DNA from: Cytophagales bacterium
Lineage (GTDB): Bacteria > Bacteroidota > Bacteroidia > Cytophagales > Cyclobacteriaceae
DNA: 64,000 nucleotides
Assembly: GCA_025359125.1 (NCBI GenBank)
Contig: JANYHI010000078.1
Span: 62,001 to 126,000 of the forward strand
Direction of reading: 5' to 3'
Shown here: positions 33,381-41,503 of the stretch, one piece after another
Layout: each line of letters begins with the position of its first letter
How positions within the stretch are numbered: the first letter of the stretch is position 1
Made by a program: the position numbers and the translations under genes
The notes under the pieces: generated by a model
Database searches by the model: none
Told to the model about the DNA's origin: nothing
The model's input: the letters and a program-made list of their open reading frames with translations, nothing else

Positions 33381-34703
33381 CTATTTATTATCCGTCTTTT
33401 TAGATTTTTTCTTTTTCTTCTTACTGCCGCTTTCTTGCAGCAACCTGATTTCTTCTTGCGCAGCTTTTAATTGCATGGCAGTAAGGCGTTGGCGGAGTTG
33501 AGATTTTTTCAGTTCGGCTTCAAAGCTGGACGATACGTTAAGATTAATTTTATTTTTTAATTTTTTAATGCGCTGATACGATTCATCAATTCTATTCGCA
33601 GAAATTTCTCCTTTTGCCACAGTCGTTTTAATAATTTCAAAAATGCGCTGGGGCGAAATTTTCTGGCTGCCGGGCACATTATTAGCGAAGCATAAAATAT
33701 CTACTCCCGCTAAAATGGCGAGCTTGATCGATTCTTCTAATCCATATTGTTTAGAGATGGCTTCCATCTGCATATCGTCCGAAAATACCACTCCGTTATA
33801 CTCCATCTTCTTTCTGAGAATGCCATCTAACATGTCAGCTGAAAGGGTTCCGGGCTTACCCGATTTATCTAGTTCTTTATTCACGATATGACAACTCATC
33901 ACTGCATCAACATATCCGGAGTCTAACAAAAGCTGATAGGGTTTTAATTCGCGCGGTGTCCATGATTTGGTAACATCTGCAATACCAAAATGCGAATCGG
34001 TGGTAGAGCTTCCGTGGCCGGGAAAATGTTTAAGAACGGTGGCAACTCCAAACTTGCGGTGTTGCTTAATAAATTCTGCCGCCATCATGGCAACGGAGTC
34101 TTCATTAGCCGAATAGGCACGACCCTTGGTAACAATTACGGGATTTGTTTTTTCAACGGCTACATCTACGCAGGGCGCAAAGTTTACATTAAACCCCAAG
34201 CCAGCCAACGTGGCAGCTGTGGCTTCTCCATAAAATCGTGCGGAGTCTAACGTTTTTGATTTGCCCGTGGCTTCGGCTGTTATCGATCGCGTAAAGCCAT
34301 ACTTCTCTTTCAAACGATTTACTTTACCACCCTCCTGATCGATAGAAACAAAAATTGGAAAAGGTGCCGCTTGTTGATAGGCCCAAATAATTTTTTTTAA
34401 ATCAGCGAAAGCGTTGGGTTTTTTGGGAATATTTTTTTCGAATAAAATAATAGAACCAATATTGCCTTTGCGTACTTCTTCTAAAATAAGAGTATCTACT
34501 TTTGCATACGGAATGCCCATTAAAATCATCTGACCAATTTTAATATCCAGACTGTCGCGCGTTTGGGCGGGAGAAGATATTGATACGAATAAGGCCGCTA
34601 ACTGCAGGCCACAAACTGCAAGTGCTTTGAAGTAAAATGCGATTTGCGATTTGCGATTTGCTTGAGGCCTGAGGCCAAAAATATCAGCATTAATATTTTT
34701 CAT
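33381..34703 (-). CDS. GH3 beta-N-acetylhexosaminidase-like protein with lysine-rich tail
   Basis: About 440 residues. A GH3 N-terminal catalytic domain of the NagZ type (about 50-385) contains SIDQEGGKVNRLK, the key loop LKHFPGHGSSTTDSH with the His-containing acid/base dyad, and the nucleophile Asp in VVFSDDMQME. NagZ enzymes release GlcNAc from peptidoglycan fragments. A hydrophobic stretch (about 27-48, ending SSPAQ) suggests export. After residue 390 there is a non-family extension: coiled coil and a tail of Ser-Lys repeats (GSKKKKKKSKK). The first 22 residues are encoded by simple repeats. Starts at 34709 and 34703 overlap the dacB end. Confidence 0.9.
   Translation of the reverse strand: MKNINADIFGLRPQANRKSQIAFYFKALAVCGLQLAALFVSISSPAQTRDSLDIKIGQMILMGIPYAKVDTLILEEVRKGNIGSIILFEKNIPKKPNAFADLKKIIWAYQQAAPFPIFVSIDQEGGKVNRLKEKYGFTRSITAEATGKSKTLDSARFYGEATAATLAGLGFNVNFAPCVDVAVEKTNPVIVTKGRAYSANEDSVAMMAAEFIKQHRKFGVATVLKHFPGHGSSTTDSHFGIADVTKSWTPRELKPYQLLLDSGYVDAVMSCHIVNKELDKSGKPGTLSADMLDGILRKKMEYNGVVFSDDMQMEAISKQYGLEESIKLAILAGVDILCFANNVPGSQKISPQRIFEIIKTTVAKGEISANRIDESYQRIKKLKNKINLNVSSSFEAELKKSQLRQRLTAMQLKAAQEEIRLLQESGSKKKKKKSKKTDNK
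34639..34661. repeat. tandem heptamer repeat inside the GH3 gene start
   Basis: The unit GCGATTT occurs three times in a row, followed by GC. It sits next to the inverted repeat GAGGCCTGAGGCC (34663-34676). Both look like intergenic DNA yet fall within the 5' coding part of the GH3 gene, just before its signal-peptide-like helix. Confidence 0.7.
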
Positions 34704-35973
34704 AAACATTTTTTAAAATTCTCTCCATCTGTCTTCTCAATTCTGTAGAAGAAGAGACAAAGTTATTACTCATCATACTAAAAATAAGAGTCTTGCCACT
34801 TTTGGTTATAATAAATCCGCTCAGACAATGGTTATTACTTAACGATCCTGTTTTACCATAGATATAAGGAACATCTGCTCTATACCAATTTTTAATAGTG
34901 CCGCTTCTTCCACCCACTGCAAGCAGTTTAAAGAGTCGCTCACGTGGAACTGTTGAATAAATCTTGTCCCAAAGAGTTACGATAGAGCGAGGGGTAAATA
35001 AGTTAAATCGAGAAAGGCCTGAGCCATCTACCCATTGAATCTTATCTGGCAAATCGACCAATAGATTTTTTTTGCTATACTCAATGGCAATTTCTGGTTT
35101 TAATGTATCGCTTAAAATAGCCGCGCATTGCAGCAGTAATTGTTCTGCAATAAAATTATCGCTCTCCACCATCATCACTTTTAACAAACTATCAATGGGT
35201 ATGCTTTTTAATGTTGTTGCCCTGCGCGGCATTGGTTTTTGAATTAATAAAACTGGTCGCTTTAGCGTATCGCTTAGTAAATTTGCGACCACTTCGTTAG
35301 TAGTATGAAATGGAATTGCCCACTCATTTTTTAATTTTTTACCATTATAATAAGTGAGTTGATTGGAGTCTACGCCTCTTATAATTTCTTCTTCCTCGTG
35401 CAATTGCAGCGAACTAGTTAAAGAAGAAGAAAAATACTTTGGTGTAACATTAAGTATTGACAAAGATGATTTTTTTATCTCGATCAGATTTCCATAAATA
35501 GGAAGGGGAGATCGTTCGGCAGAATAATAATACGGGTAATCATCCCAAGACCAACCTGCACCTAATGCTTCAGTACAAAAATTGATTGACGCAAAAAAAA
35601 GTTTTTCTGGTCGCCCTTTTAAAAAATTAATTGTTTTTTGATTCTGATGAACATTGTCATACAAAAATGAAGGATCGCCCATTCCCCAAAAAATGAGAGA
35701 ATCGTTTCGTTGCTCATATTTTAGCGAGGCAACAGAATCGCCCAATAAATTAAGAGCGGTGTAAAACGTAAAAATTTTAGTGTTGCTGGCGGGGGTAAAA
35801 TATTTTTCAGCATTAAACTCAATCAGGTTTTGTTTCTTTACCGGATCATATAAAGCAAAACCTGTATGATCTTTAAAGTTCTTCTCTGTTTCTCGCAAGC
35901 TTTTTATAACGCTGGACTTAGGTGAACAGCTTATGATCAGCCCTGCCAATCCTACCCAAAGCAACCTAACCAT
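34690..35973 (-). CDS. dacB: D-alanyl-D-alanine carboxypeptidase/endopeptidase, PBP4 type (S13)
   Basis: A 427-residue lipoprotein. The lipobox is LIISC with Cys16. Active-site motifs are Ser63-x-x-Lys66 in PASNTKIF, the SxN box in VESDNFIAEQ (Ser-Asp-Asn), and KTG in IYGKTGSLSNN. PBP4-type enzymes trim pentapeptides and cut 4-3 cross-links in the periplasm. The start ATG overlaps the DinB stop by one base, and the 3' end overlaps the GH3 start, so peptidoglycan trimming and hexosaminidase functions are co-expressed. Confidence 0.92.
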   Translation of the reverse strand: MVRLLWVGLAGLIISCSPKSSVIKSLRETEKNFKDHTGFALYDPVKKQNLIEFNAEKYFTPASNTKIFTFYTALNLLGDSVASLKYEQRNDSLIFWGMGDPSFLYDNVHQNQKTINFLKGRPEKLFFASINFCTEALGAGWSWDDYPYYYSAERSPLPIYGNLIEIKKSSLSILNVTPKYFSSSLTSSLQLHEEEEIIRGVDSNQLTYYNGKKLKNEWAIPFHTTNEVVANLLSDTLKRPVLLIQKPMPRRATTLKSIPIDSLLKVMMVESDNFIAEQLLLQCAAILSDTLKPEIAIEYSKKNLLVDLPDKIQWVDGSGLSRFNLFTPRSIVTLWDKIYSTVPRERLFKLLAVGGRSGTIKNWYRADVPYIYGKTGSLSNNHCLSGFIITKSGKTLIFSMMSNNFVSSSTELRRQMERILKNVYEKY

Positions 35974-36491
35974 TATTTTTTATCGGTCAGGTATCGCTCG
36001 GTTAAAATATGGCGATGGTGTGTTTCGTGGCCTGCTATAATAAATGCGAGACCAATCACAGATAATTCATTTTTATTGGCCGTTCCCTTACGCGTCAGCA
36101 TCTCGGGAGTAAACCCTTCAAATAAATCGATGGTCGATACTCTCAAGTGCGCCATGTCGTCTGCAATTTTTTTTAAACTTCTTCCTTGCGCATTTGCCTG
36201 CGGTGCATAATCATTTTCTTCGAAGCCTGACAAAGGGGTTTTATCATTTCGCGCGAAGCGTAGCGCGCGATACGCGAAAATTCGTTCAGCATCAATTATG
36301 TGGCATAGCAATTCTCGCACACTCCACTTACCATCGGCATATCGGTAGTCTGCTTTTGATTCTGGAATGCCGTGAACCGTTTCTAACATTCGATGACCCG
36401 ACACGCGAAGTGCTTGTATTAAATCTGTTTCATCAATTTGTTTTACGTAGTTCTTATAGAAGGGTGGAATATTCTCAAGGTTCAATAGCAT
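35973..36491 (-). CDS. DinB-family protein
   Basis: A 172-residue helical protein of the DinB_2 group. The metal-site His residues are in VRELLCHIIDAERIFAYR and in the C-terminal AGHETHHRHILTERYL, the H-x3-H pattern typical of this group. The enzyme activity is unknown. It starts 9 bases after the lipoprotein gene and overlaps the dacB ATG, so it is part of the long minus-strand run. Confidence 0.88.
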   Translation of the reverse strand: MLLNLENIPPFYKNYVKQIDETDLIQALRVSGHRMLETVHGIPESKADYRYADGKWSVRELLCHIIDAERIFAYRALRFARNDKTPLSGFEENDYAPQANAQGRSLKKIADDMAHLRVSTIDLFEGFTPEMLTRKGTANKNELSVIGLAFIIAGHETHHRHILTERYLTDKK

Positions 36492-36500
36492 AGGGGAGAT

Positions 36501-37256
36501 TTAAAATTCAGTAAATAGTTTGTCTGAAACTGTTTCTTCTACTTTCACATTTTTAGGACCACCACTATCGGATCGATCTGCCGATAACAAAACATTTCCG
36601 TATTTCTGATAATTATCCCACGGGCGAATGAAGTTGGCTGTGTCCTTCTTTGCATCATTAAAATATGCCCAGTGTTTAATCATCTTATCTTTTATGCCAA
36701 CGTATAATTTGTATTTGTTTTCGGGGGTAAAGCCCACCTTTGCAAAGGTCATTTGTAAAATATTATAGCGTTCGTTCTTCAGCGTATCTTCACCTAAATA
36801 CTTTAAAGTAACGCCAGTGTCTTTCAATTTAAATGGCATGGTTAACCAATATGAATCGTTTACCCAAATGCCTTTGGCTTTCTCTAACATCTTTTTTAAC
36901 GTATCTGCTTCTGTTAGTTCAACTCCATGAAATTTCACACGACCTTCGCCTGTATTTATGTTAACTAAATAAACTGAACTGTCGCCAGGAGATTCTATTC
37001 TCACACGGCCCGTCTGCTTATCCCATACTAAATCTCTACGCCCGAAAAAATTCCAAGAAATGAAGCGGGTTTTATCCCAATTTTCTCTTCCTCCTATTGC
37101 TGCCATAATACTATCTGCCAACTGAATGGCAGCAGGATCGGAATTTGCCAAATCAAAACCTTCTGCGGCAGGATTCAATTCACTCAACGTTTTTTCCTTT
37201 GGCGTGCATGCTTGCAAGAATGTAAGCCCAATAAATACTACAATCAATGCTCTCAT
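36501..37256 (-). CDS. secreted lipoprotein of a Bacteroidota-specific family (DUF6503-like)
   Basis: A 251-residue protein with lipobox LTFLQAC (Cys17). The body has features seen in a family of Bacteroidota lipoproteins with an incomplete lipocalin- or LolA-like beta fold: an opening IMAAIGGRENWDKTRFISWNF, then FFGRRDLVWDKQTGRVRIE, IWVNDSYWLTMPFKLKDTG and a late TPENKYKLYVG. I think it is the DUF6503 family but cannot confirm it. It is the first gene of the minus-strand run ending with hutF. Confidence 0.7.
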   Translation of the reverse strand: MRALIVVFIGLTFLQACTPKEKTLSELNPAAEGFDLANSDPAAIQLADSIMAAIGGRENWDKTRFISWNFFGRRDLVWDKQTGRVRIESPGDSSVYLVNINTGEGRVKFHGVELTEADTLKKMLEKAKGIWVNDSYWLTMPFKLKDTGVTLKYLGEDTLKNERYNILQMTFAKVGFTPENKYKLYVGIKDKMIKHWAYFNDAKKDTANFIRPWDNYQKYGNVLLSADRSDSGGPKNVKVEETVSDKLFTEF

Positions 37257-37380
37257 AATTTGTTATTTTTTTAGGTGGAGTGAAGGTAATTAAAATCTCT
37301 GAAACCGTTTTCTTCAACGAATAAGTTGTTTACGATCTTATTTTCCAAACCATTACCTTGCACTAAAACTATACGATTAA

Positions 37381-38127
37381 ATGAAATCCATTTCTCTATT
37401 TTTCTTTCTTGGCTTATTTAGTATTCATGCTTTTTCTCAGAAAGATGCGAGAGAAGGCTATGTTCCTATTAGTCCAATCATTATTGATGCTGACCCTAGC
37501 GAATGGGCTGTTGATTGGTTATTGGATCAGGATGGAAAGTTTCTTTACAATATTGGCAATGATGAAACTAACCTTTACTTCCGAATTAAAATTTCTGACG
37601 ATCTTACTCAGCAAAAAATAGCTTTGTTTGGTCTGAATTTAAAGTTGAATGCAGAAGGTAAAAAGAAGGGACGTGTTGGCTTAAAATATCCGGTAGGTAA
37701 AGATGCTCGTCAGCTAAAAAAGGCACCAGAACCACTTCCTCAAGATGCTGCATCTAAAGTGATCGCTAAAAAACAACTGCTTGATGAAGTTGAAATTTTG
37801 GAATTGATTGGCTTAGCAAAAGACAATATTGTTTCAAGTAGACTTGGGCTAATGAATGGGATTGAGGTATTAATAGTAGCGAGTGAAGATGGCTCTTATA
37901 TTTACGAAGCAAAAATTCCTTTCAAGGCATTTAAGATAAATAAATCTTCTACTCCTATTCTTGGAGTAACGATCGAAACCGGTAAACCAAATTTGGCAAA
38001 CAATTCAACTTCGCCTCCTGCCGGCAATCAACAAACCTCTGCCCGCGGCTTTGGTCAAACAAGCTATAGTCAGTATAATCCTATCATGACTCCTGCCTAT
38101 ATGTGGATAGCCGTTAAGTTGAAGTAG
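37381..38127 (+). CDS. secreted protein with carbohydrate-binding-like (CBM9/DOMON) fold
   Basis: A 248-residue protein. The signal peptide ends SIHAFSQ (about 19). Residues 25-130 look like a CBM9-type beta sandwich: PIIIDADPSEWAVDWL, then ETNLYFRIKISDD. A later segment EAKIPFKAFKIN is the usual closing strand. A Gly/Ser/Gln-rich stretch (about 205-235) follows. It is similar to proteins annotated as sugar-binding or hypothetical in Cytophagales. It is divergent from the lipoprotein gene at 36501. Confidence 0.65.
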   Translation: MKSISLFFFLGLFSIHAFSQKDAREGYVPISPIIIDADPSEWAVDWLLDQDGKFLYNIGNDETNLYFRIKISDDLTQQKIALFGLNLKLNAEGKKKGRVGLKYPVGKDARQLKKAPEPLPQDAASKVIAKKQLLDEVEILELIGLAKDNIVSSRLGLMNGIEVLIVASEDGSYIYEAKIPFKAFKINKSSTPILGVTIETGKPNLANNSTSPPAGNQQTSARGFGQTSYSQYNPIMTPAYMWIAVKLK

Positions 38128-38179
38128 TTTTAAGTTAAGTTGCGCCTGTTTTTATTCTATTTTTTAAACTAAATATAAA

Positions 38180-39499
38180 ATGAGAAAATTCAATCATTTA
38201 CTAAGCTGTACTATCCTAGTCATCAGCAGTACACTTATTGTACCTGCACAAACTAATCCGAAGGTATCTGCCAAGCTTGATCAACAAGCAAAAGAAATGG
38301 AGGCTAAAGTAATTGAGTGGCGCAGACAATTTCATCAATTTCCTGAGCTATCGAATAGAGAGTTTAAGACCGGAGCAAAAATTGCAGAGTATTTAAAATC
38401 TCTAGGGCTTGAAGTGAAATATCCGGTAGCTAAAACCGGAGCAATTGGTATTCTTAGAACTGGAAAACCTGGGCCAACCATTGCGCTTCGCGCAGATATT
38501 GATGGGCTACCGGTAATAGAACGAAATGCACTTGCATTCGCATCAAAAGAAAAAAGTGAATACTTAGGTCAGTCCGTTGGCGTGATGCATGCTTGTGGGC
38601 ATGATACCCACATTGCCATATTGATGGGTGTAGCAGAAATCCTGACTAAAATGAAATCAGAGTTAAAAGGAACGATCGTATTCTTATTTCAACCTGCGGA
38701 AGAAGGTGCTCCTGCCGGAGAGGAAGGTGGTGCTGCGCTAATGATTAAAGAAGGAGCGTTGGATAATCCAAAAGTAGAAGCTGCCTTTGGGTTGCATATT
38801 AGCTCGCTTACTCCTGTAGGTACGTTAACCTATCGGCCAGAAGGAATGATGGCAGCAGTAGATCAGTTAAATATTAAAGTGATTGGCCGGCAAACACACG
38901 GGGCAGCTCCGTGGAATGGTGTCGATCCGATTGTTGTATCCGCTCAAATCATCAATGCACTGCAAACTATTGTGAGTAGAAAATTAGAAATAACCAATGC
39001 TGCTGCTGTTGTTACTATCGGAAAAATTAATGGCGGTGTACGTAATAATATTATTCCTGAGTCAGTTGAGATGGCCGGAACCATTCGCACACTAGATAAT
39101 AAAATGCAAGAGCAAGTGCATGAAAGCATCAGAAGTATAGCCGAAAATACAGCGAAAGGAATGGGCGCGAAGGCAGAAGTTGAAATTATAAAAGGATACC
39201 CTGTTACCTACAATGATCCTAAATTGACTGCGTGGGCACTGCCAACGCTAGAACGTGTTGCAGGCAAAGATCATGTAAAGTTAATTCCCGCTGTGACAGG
39301 TGCAGAAGATTTTTCTTTCTTCGCTCAAAAAGTGCCTGGCTTCTTTTTCTTTGTTGGGGGAATGCCGTTAAATGCTGATCCGTCTAAAACATCCGCTCAT
39401 CATACTCCTGACTTTTATATTGATGAGAGTGGAATGTTAACAGGCTTAAAAGCTATGCTTAACGTAGCCGTTGATTATTTGAATAAGCCTTTGAAATAG
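38180..39499 (+). CDS. M20D amidohydrolase (hippurate/IAA-amino acid hydrolase family), secreted
   Basis: A 439-residue enzyme with a signal peptide (1-24, ending LIVPAQ). The M20D metal ligands are in MHACGHDTHIAIL and in FLFQPAEEGAPAGEEGG, with the late His in SAHHTPDFY. The dimerisation lid lies between about 215 and 325. The family hydrolyses N-acyl amino acids (hippurate, indole-acetyl-amino acids, N-acetyl-diaminopimelate). Export suggests use of external or periplasmic peptides; the exact substrate cannot be told. Confidence 0.93.
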   Translation: MRKFNHLLSCTILVISSTLIVPAQTNPKVSAKLDQQAKEMEAKVIEWRRQFHQFPELSNREFKTGAKIAEYLKSLGLEVKYPVAKTGAIGILRTGKPGPTIALRADIDGLPVIERNALAFASKEKSEYLGQSVGVMHACGHDTHIAILMGVAEILTKMKSELKGTIVFLFQPAEEGAPAGEEGGAALMIKEGALDNPKVEAAFGLHISSLTPVGTLTYRPEGMMAAVDQLNIKVIGRQTHGAAPWNGVDPIVVSAQIINALQTIVSRKLEITNAAAVVTIGKINGGVRNNIIPESVEMAGTIRTLDNKMQEQVHESIRSIAENTAKGMGAKAEVEIIKGYPVTYNDPKLTAWALPTLERVAGKDHVKLIPAVTGAEDFSFFAQKVPGFFFFVGGMPLNADPSKTSAHHTPDFYIDESGMLTGLKAMLNVAVDYLNKPLK

Positions 39500-39565
39500 T
39501 TAGGTGGAACTCTACAATCCTCATTTTATTGCCTCTCACTTTTCCTTCTCCAACTGAGATTTAAA

Positions 39566-39603
39566 ACTCACCCCCGACCGCTCTGTAGAGGCGGGGGGTG
39601 AGT
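39566..39603. repeat. long GC-rich hairpin in the intergenic region
   Basis: ACTCACCCCC (39566-39575) is the exact complement of GGGGGTGAGT (39594-39603), with an inner partly pairing CCGCTCTGTAGAGGCGG. It stands out from its AT-rich surroundings. It lies between convergent genes (38180 plus, 39735 minus) but has no T-tract, so it is not a normal terminator. A fragment resembling the MITE-like element is found at about 39662-39697. Confidence 0.6.
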
Positions 39604-39661
39604 AATCTATTGGATTGCAGCACTGATAAATCTTATTCGGTTCTTTCAACCTCGCATTCAG

Positions 39662-39697
39662 ATTTCTCCAAAAGAGAAATTTTAGATATGCCCCTAA
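39662..39697. repeat. partial copy of the MITE-like element
   Basis: TTTCTCCAAAAGAGAAA followed by TTTTAGATATGCCCC resembles one arm and one terminal repeat of the 4771-4853 element read in reverse complement. About half of the element is missing. The rest of the 39500-39734 gap shows no gene. Confidence 0.4.
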
Positions 39698-39734
39698 AAT
39701 AGCTCAATAAAAATTGGGTTCTATATCTTAGAAA

Positions 39735-40289
39735 TTACTTGCCTCCAAAAAGATATCCCACTCGTACACCAAAATAATTTAGGTCGCTGATTATATTAAA
39801 TTTCCCAGAAAAATCCCAGTTACCGGTTCTGTAACCTATTCCAGGCGCAAAGCCAACACGTGATGTGCTTGCTGTAGAGGTATTATAACCTCCTCCGTTG
39901 CCACTATTATAGGTGTATACATAATAAGAAATGAAGTTTAATCCAAGATCAGCCGAGCCATAAAAGCCATTATTGGCTTCAGAAAAATAATACTTAATAC
40001 CACCTACTAATGGTACGATAGAAGAATTTCCGAAAGGGATTGTCACGTTGCCAGCCGTGAAATTTTTTCCGCTAAACGATAAGTATCCGATCGAGCCCGT
40101 CCAATTTAATTTGTCACTTATACCAGCTTCATAACGTAACGAACCACCAAAGCCCGCTCCGGCTATGTCAGAAAAGTTTCCAATGGGCAACCCTAATTCT
40201 GCTCCTACAGAAAACTGAGCATAAGTTTTGGATGACAGTGAGCATCCGACTGATAAGATGGCGAGAATGATTAATGTTTTTAGTTTCAT
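39735..40289 (-). CDS. outer-membrane beta-barrel protein
   Basis: A 184-residue protein. A signal peptide (1-24, ending SKTYAQ) is followed by alternating hydrophobic/polar strands with many Gly and aromatic residues (FSVGAELGLPIGNF, YSTSTASTSRVGFAPGIGYR), and the C-terminus ends YLFGGK after FGVRVGYL. This is the pattern of the small OmpA/OmpX-like barrels annotated as outer membrane beta-barrel (PorT-like) in Bacteroidota. Function unknown. The leader just before the ATG holds a pentamer repeat. Confidence 0.78.
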   Translation of the reverse strand: MKLKTLIILAILSVGCSLSSKTYAQFSVGAELGLPIGNFSDIAGAGFGGSLRYEAGISDKLNWTGSIGYLSFSGKNFTAGNVTIPFGNSSIVPLVGGIKYYFSEANNGFYGSADLGLNFISYYVYTYNSGNGGGYNTSTASTSRVGFAPGIGYRTGNWDFSGKFNIISDLNYFGVRVGYLFGGK

Positions 40290-40290
40290 G

Positions 40291-40313
40291 TTAGTTTAGT
40301 TTAGTTTAGTTTA
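40291..40313. repeat. tandem TTAGT repeat in the leader of the beta-barrel gene
   Basis: Four units of TTAGT plus a partial fifth (read on the coding strand as ACTAA repeats) lie directly upstream of the beta-barrel ATG and reach the lemA stop codon at 40311. Confidence 0.85.
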
Positions 40314-40895
40314 AAATTTCACTTCTGGAGCTTTATCAGAACCCTCAGCTGCTTTGAAAAAGCCTTTTTCTATAAACCCGCCAAGCTTGGCAACTAGGTT
40401 ACCAGGAAAACCAACAATAGCCGTGTTGAATCCCTGCACGGCTTCATTAAAGCGCTTGCGCGATACAGATATTCTATTTTCAGTACCTTCTAACTGCGCT
40501 TGCAAATCAAGGAAGTTTTGATTGGCTTTTAAATCCGGATAGTTTTCAGATACCACTAACAACCTACCTAAGGCAGAGCTTATGCCGCTTTGCGCTTGTT
40601 GAAATTGTTCTAATTTTTCAGGAGTCAAGTTAGTAGGGTCGATCTTCATTTGAGTTGCACTTGCACGCGCTTGAATTACATCTGTTAATGTTTTCTGCTC
40701 AAAATTTGCATAGCCCTTTACTGTATTTACCAAGTTCGGAATCAAATCTGATCTTCTTTGATAATCAGATTCTACATCTCCCCATGTTCTTTTTACTTCC
40801 TGATCTTTGGCCGCGATGCCATTATATTTACTGATAGTCCATAGAACTAAAATGGCCAATGCGCCAACCCACCAGAATTTCTTCAAAATTTCCAT
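40311..40895 (-). CDS. lemA: LemA family protein
   Basis: A 194-residue protein with one N-terminal membrane helix (about 7-21 from MEILKKFWWVGALAILVLW) and a four-helix LemA domain. The family marks are WGDVESDYQRRSDLIPNLVN, ENYPDLKANQNFLDLQAQLEGTEN (conserved LQAQLEGTE) and RISVSRKRFNEAVQGFN. The better start is ATG at 40895; a GTG at 40916 would add seven residues. LemA genes are usually next to TPM-domain genes; here these are 20 kb away (61461-63698). Function unknown. Confidence 0.94.
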   Translation of the reverse strand: MEILKKFWWVGALAILVLWTISKYNGIAAKDQEVKRTWGDVESDYQRRSDLIPNLVNTVKGYANFEQKTLTDVIQARASATQMKIDPTNLTPEKLEQFQQAQSGISSALGRLLVVSENYPDLKANQNFLDLQAQLEGTENRISVSRKRFNEAVQGFNTAIVGFPGNLVAKLGGFIEKGFFKAAEGSDKAPEVKF

Positions 40896-40954
40896 AACTG
40901 TTTTTTTAATTTTCACGCAAGTTAAAGGCTATTTTGCGGTTCAGCAAACGACAC

Positions 40955-41503
40955 ATGTCAGTACCAATTAGAAAATTTCTGGTCTTTTTTGCCCTACTGG
41001 CAATAGCTTCCTGCAAATTGGATAGCGACAAGAAAGTTAATCGAGAGAAATTCAAATTTAAAGTAGGTGTCGATGCCAGTCTCTTTTTTAGAAACGTGCG
41101 ACAAATTTATTATGATCGATATAGCCCAGATGGAAAGTGGCAGGCCTATCGGTTTGGAGATCGAACCACCGAAGGAACTTATATAAACCCGGTAGTTGTA
41201 ATCAATTGGATAAAGGACGAAGCGTACTTACTGATTGAAACAAGTGATGATTTGAGTGAAGTGCCATTTCTGTCTGTCAGAATTAATCACGCAACAGCAG
41301 ATAGCGATACAATCATTTTAAAAGACAGAGGAAAAGAAAAAATGCTTGAGTTCGGCAGTTGCATTTACGAAGCTATTCAACAACAAGATTCTTTGAAAGT
41401 TCTGCTAAAAGGAAAGTATGTTCATGTGTTCTCTACAGAAGAAGATCGCGAGAACTTTAGAATACCGATGAGTGATTATTATAGGCTAACGGCAATCTTC
41501 TAA
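40955..41503 (+). CDS. lipoprotein, function unknown
   Basis: About 182 residues from the ATG at 40955; a TTG 21 bases upstream gives a weaker start. The lipobox is AIASC (Cys20), in a typical signal VPIRKFLVFFALLAIASC. The mature part alternates strands (NRQIYYDRYSPDGKW, NPVVVINWIKDEAYLLIE, FLSVRINHATADSDTIIL) and may form a beta sandwich. No family recognised. It is convergent with the next gene, and their stop codons overlap (TAA here; TAG on the other strand). Confidence 0.65.
   Translation: MSVPIRKFLVFFALLAIASCKLDSDKKVNREKFKFKVGVDASLFFRNVRQIYYDRYSPDGKWQAYRFGDRTTEGTYINPVVVINWIKDEAYLLIETSDDLSEVPFLSVRINHATADSDTIILKDRGKEKMLEFGSCIYEAIQQQDSLKVLLKGKYVHVFSTEEDRENFRIPMSDYYRLTAIF

Noticed and set aside
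39566-39603. GC-rich hairpin considered as a terminator for the M20 gene
   Set aside because: No T-tract follows on either strand and it is 67 bases from the stop codon; kept as a repeat or hairpin instead.
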